Shown here: positions 5,612 to 6,596 of the stretch, piece by piece | Numbering within the stretch: the first letter of the stretch is position 1 | Layout: each line of letters begins with the position of its first letter | Origin: Anaerolineales bacterium | GTDB lineage: Bacteria; Chloroflexota; Anaerolineae; Anaerolineales; E44-bin32 | Assembly (NCBI GenBank): GCA_023144145.1 | Contig: JAGLGG010000154.1 | Coordinates: 1 to 6,596, forward strand | Direction of reading: 5' to 3' | DNA length: 6,596 bases | Position numbers and translations under genes: made by a program | Notes under the pieces: generated by a model | What the model saw: only the letters and a program-made list of their open reading frames with translations | What the model was told of the DNA's origin: nothing | Database searches by the model: none

Positions 5612-5968
5612 ATGTCAGATAGAGATGGTGATTTCGGAGCCTTCATTTCAGGCTTTGTCATTGGCGGACTAGTTGGGGCGGCAGTCGCATTATTGCTCGC
5701 TCCACAATCAGGTGAGGATACCCGAACCCTTATCCGGGATAGAAGTATCGAAATCAGAGACCAAGTCGAACAATCTGCAACTGAAGCACGGACTCGAGCT
5801 GAAAGTCTCGCGGCCGAAGCCAGAACCAGGGCAGAAGAGCTTCAACAGCGAGGTCAAGTTGTTCTAGAAGAGCAAAAATCCAGAATAGAAAAGGCGGTTG
5901 ACGCAGGAAAGAAAGCTGCGCAACGAAAGCGTGAAGAACCCTCTGAGGACGCTGCCGCAGAGGCGTAA
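5612..5968 (+). CDS. YtxH-family membrane-anchored coiled-coil protein
   Basis: A 118-residue protein. Residues 9-30 are a Gly-rich membrane helix (FISGFVIGGLVGAAVALLLA) ending in the family signature LLLAPQSGEDTR. Residues 38-108 are a highly charged helix, with a clear 11-residue tandem repeat: EARTRAESLAA (58-68) and EARTRAEELQQ (69-79). The tail is acidic and Ala-rich. YtxH proteins in Bacillus are general-stress proteins of unknown biochemical role; the charged helix should lie in the cytoplasm or periplasm next to the membrane. The start is the ATG at 5612, since GGAGG at 5602-5606 is 5 nt upstream; an in-frame TTG at 5600 overlaps that ribosome site and is rejected. It is probably co-transcribed with the DUF948-like gene, as no promoter is evident in the 89-bp gap. 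Confidence 0.9.
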   Translation: MSDRDGDFGAFISGFVIGGLVGAAVALLLAPQSGEDTRTLIRDRSIEIRDQVEQSATEARTRAESLAAEARTRAEELQQRGQVVLEEQKSRIEKAVDAGKKAAQRKREEPSEDAAAEA

Positions 5969-5995
5969 CAAAAGGGAAATTTGTTTTAATATAAA

Positions 5996-6029
5996 AAAGA
6001 TGGCGTGTGCTTATGCGCGCGCCATCTTT
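5996..6029. terminator. Bidirectional terminator between convergent genes
   Basis: AAAGATGGCG (5996-6005) pairs with CGCCATCTTT (6020-6029); in RNA the stem continues inward five more pairs, two of them G-U, to a UUAU loop. On the minus strand it is followed by TTTTTTAT, a strong terminator for the dehydratase gene ending at 6049. On the plus strand the T-run is only the TTT of the arm, so termination of the ytxH operon is weaker. Confidence 0.88.
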
Positions 6030-6048
6030 ACATAACCAGTTTATTTAT

Positions 6049-6596
6049 TCAACTTTCAGCAATTTCAGAAATTGTCGCAGCAAGTGAATCCGCAACATCC
6101 CCAGCAAGAACACTTGCGGAATTTCCAAGAGAAAGGGCCGCGATCTCACCAGCTCGGGCATGGATGTAGCTCCCGGCGATCGCTGCTTCATAAGCGGATA
6201 CTCTCTGAGCAAGAAAACCAGCTATCGCACCTGCCTGAACATCGCCCGTCCCCGCCCGAGCCAAAGACGCGGTTGCGAAGGGAAGCACAGCGCTTCGATC
6301 GTCTGGGGCCGCAATCACTGTGTTGGCGCCTTTCAAAACAACAATATGCCCCCATTTTTTTGACCAAGTTTTTGCTGCTCCTACACGATCGGCTTGGATC
6401 TCATCTTTTGATACGCCGGTCATAATCTCCATTTCCCCAGGATGAGGGGTGAGGATTGTTTCAGCAGGGAGCAAAGTACTCCATGACTCAATTTCAACTA
6501 ATAATTTAAGACCATCTGCGTCGATGACGCACGGGGGAAGCTTTTGGTCATTTAATTGGCCCTGACTTTCAGGTCGGATGAAACCGATTTGTGCTC
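6049..6596 (-). CDS. nnrD: ADP-dependent (S)-NAD(P)H-hydrate dehydratase, C-terminal part (5' end outside window)
   Basis: The frame is open from the right edge to a TGA at 6051-6049, giving 182 visible residues read by hand. The enzyme repairs damaged, hydrated NADH and NADPH using ADP (YjeF C-terminal/CARKD family, ribokinase-like fold). Family landmarks in order: VIDADGLKLL, ILTPHPGEMEIMTG, HIVVLKGANTVIAAPDD, and ATASLARAGTGDVQAGAIAGFL, whose AGTGD carries the expected catalytic Asp. The usual residue after GTGDV is Leu; here it is Gln. The usual DADALN is DADGLK, a variant I associate with Chloroflexota. The end, GDVADSLAATISEIAES, is a normal C-terminus. Many bacteria fuse this domain to an N-terminal NAD(P)H-hydrate epimerase; whether that applies here is beyond the edge. 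It converges on ytxH and shares the hairpin at 5996-6029. Confidence 0.93.
   Translation of the reverse strand, partial: AQIGFIRPESQGQLNDQKLPPCVIDADGLKLLVEIESWSTLLPAETILTPHPGEMEIMTGVSKDEIQADRVGAAKTWSKKWGHIVVLKGANTVIAAPDDRSAVLPFATASLARAGTGDVQAGAIAGFLAQRVSAYEAAIAGSYIHARAGEIAALSLGNSASVLAGDVADSLAATISEIAES

Noticed and set aside
6072..6425. Plus-strand open frames at 6072-6425 and 6160-6363
   Set aside because: They are antisense to the NAD(P)H-hydrate dehydratase frame and their His/Arg/Pro-rich translations are typical of shadows.

Overview
The window looks like ordinary chromosomal DNA from a free-living bacterium, most probably a member of the Chloroflexota (Anaerolineae or a relative). This is an inference from gene content: a DUF3179 lipoprotein, a Tat-exported L,D-transpeptidase with SH3-like repeats, a DUF948-like/YtxH pair, and an intergenic palindrome with GTAGGGGCG arms. 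G+C is moderate, a little under half by eye, and no marker gene settles the phylum. I see no phage, transposase, CRISPR, tRNA or rRNA.

Layout. Positions 1-2402 (minus strand) hold a three-gene cluster read ccdA -> tlpA/resA-like thioredoxin -> DUF3179 lipoprotein; the last gene runs off the left edge. Positions 2403-2689 are a leader/intergenic region with a strong terminator belonging to folE. Positions 2690-3349 (minus) are folE, GTP cyclohydrolase I. Positions 3350-3683 are non-coding and carry three inverted repeats, including a perfect 30-bp palindrome. Positions 3684-4748 (minus) are a Tat-signal L,D-transpeptidase. Positions 4749-5087 are a divergent promoter region. Positions 5088-5968 (plus) are a two-gene operon of a DUF948-like membrane protein and a YtxH-family protein, resembling Bacillus ytxG-ytxH. 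A long hairpin at 5996-6029 separates it from the convergent gene at 6049-6596 (minus), the C-terminal part of an ADP-dependent NAD(P)H-hydrate dehydratase that enters from the right edge.

How the genes work together. CcdA carries electrons across the membrane to extracytoplasmic thioredoxin-like proteins. The adjacent TlpA-like protein has the CAPC active site that would receive them. The following lipoprotein has a CPLC motif, so it could be a client or partner. This is the most coherent functional unit here and the most interesting lead, although each family is known. The transpeptidase and the DUF948/YtxH pair are envelope-related and diverge from one intergenic region. FolE and the NAD(P)H-hydrate dehydratase are housekeeping metabolism. 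I did not find a convincing undescribed system. The leads are the DUF3179 thiol question, the GTAGGGGCG palindrome, and several operator-like inverted repeats.
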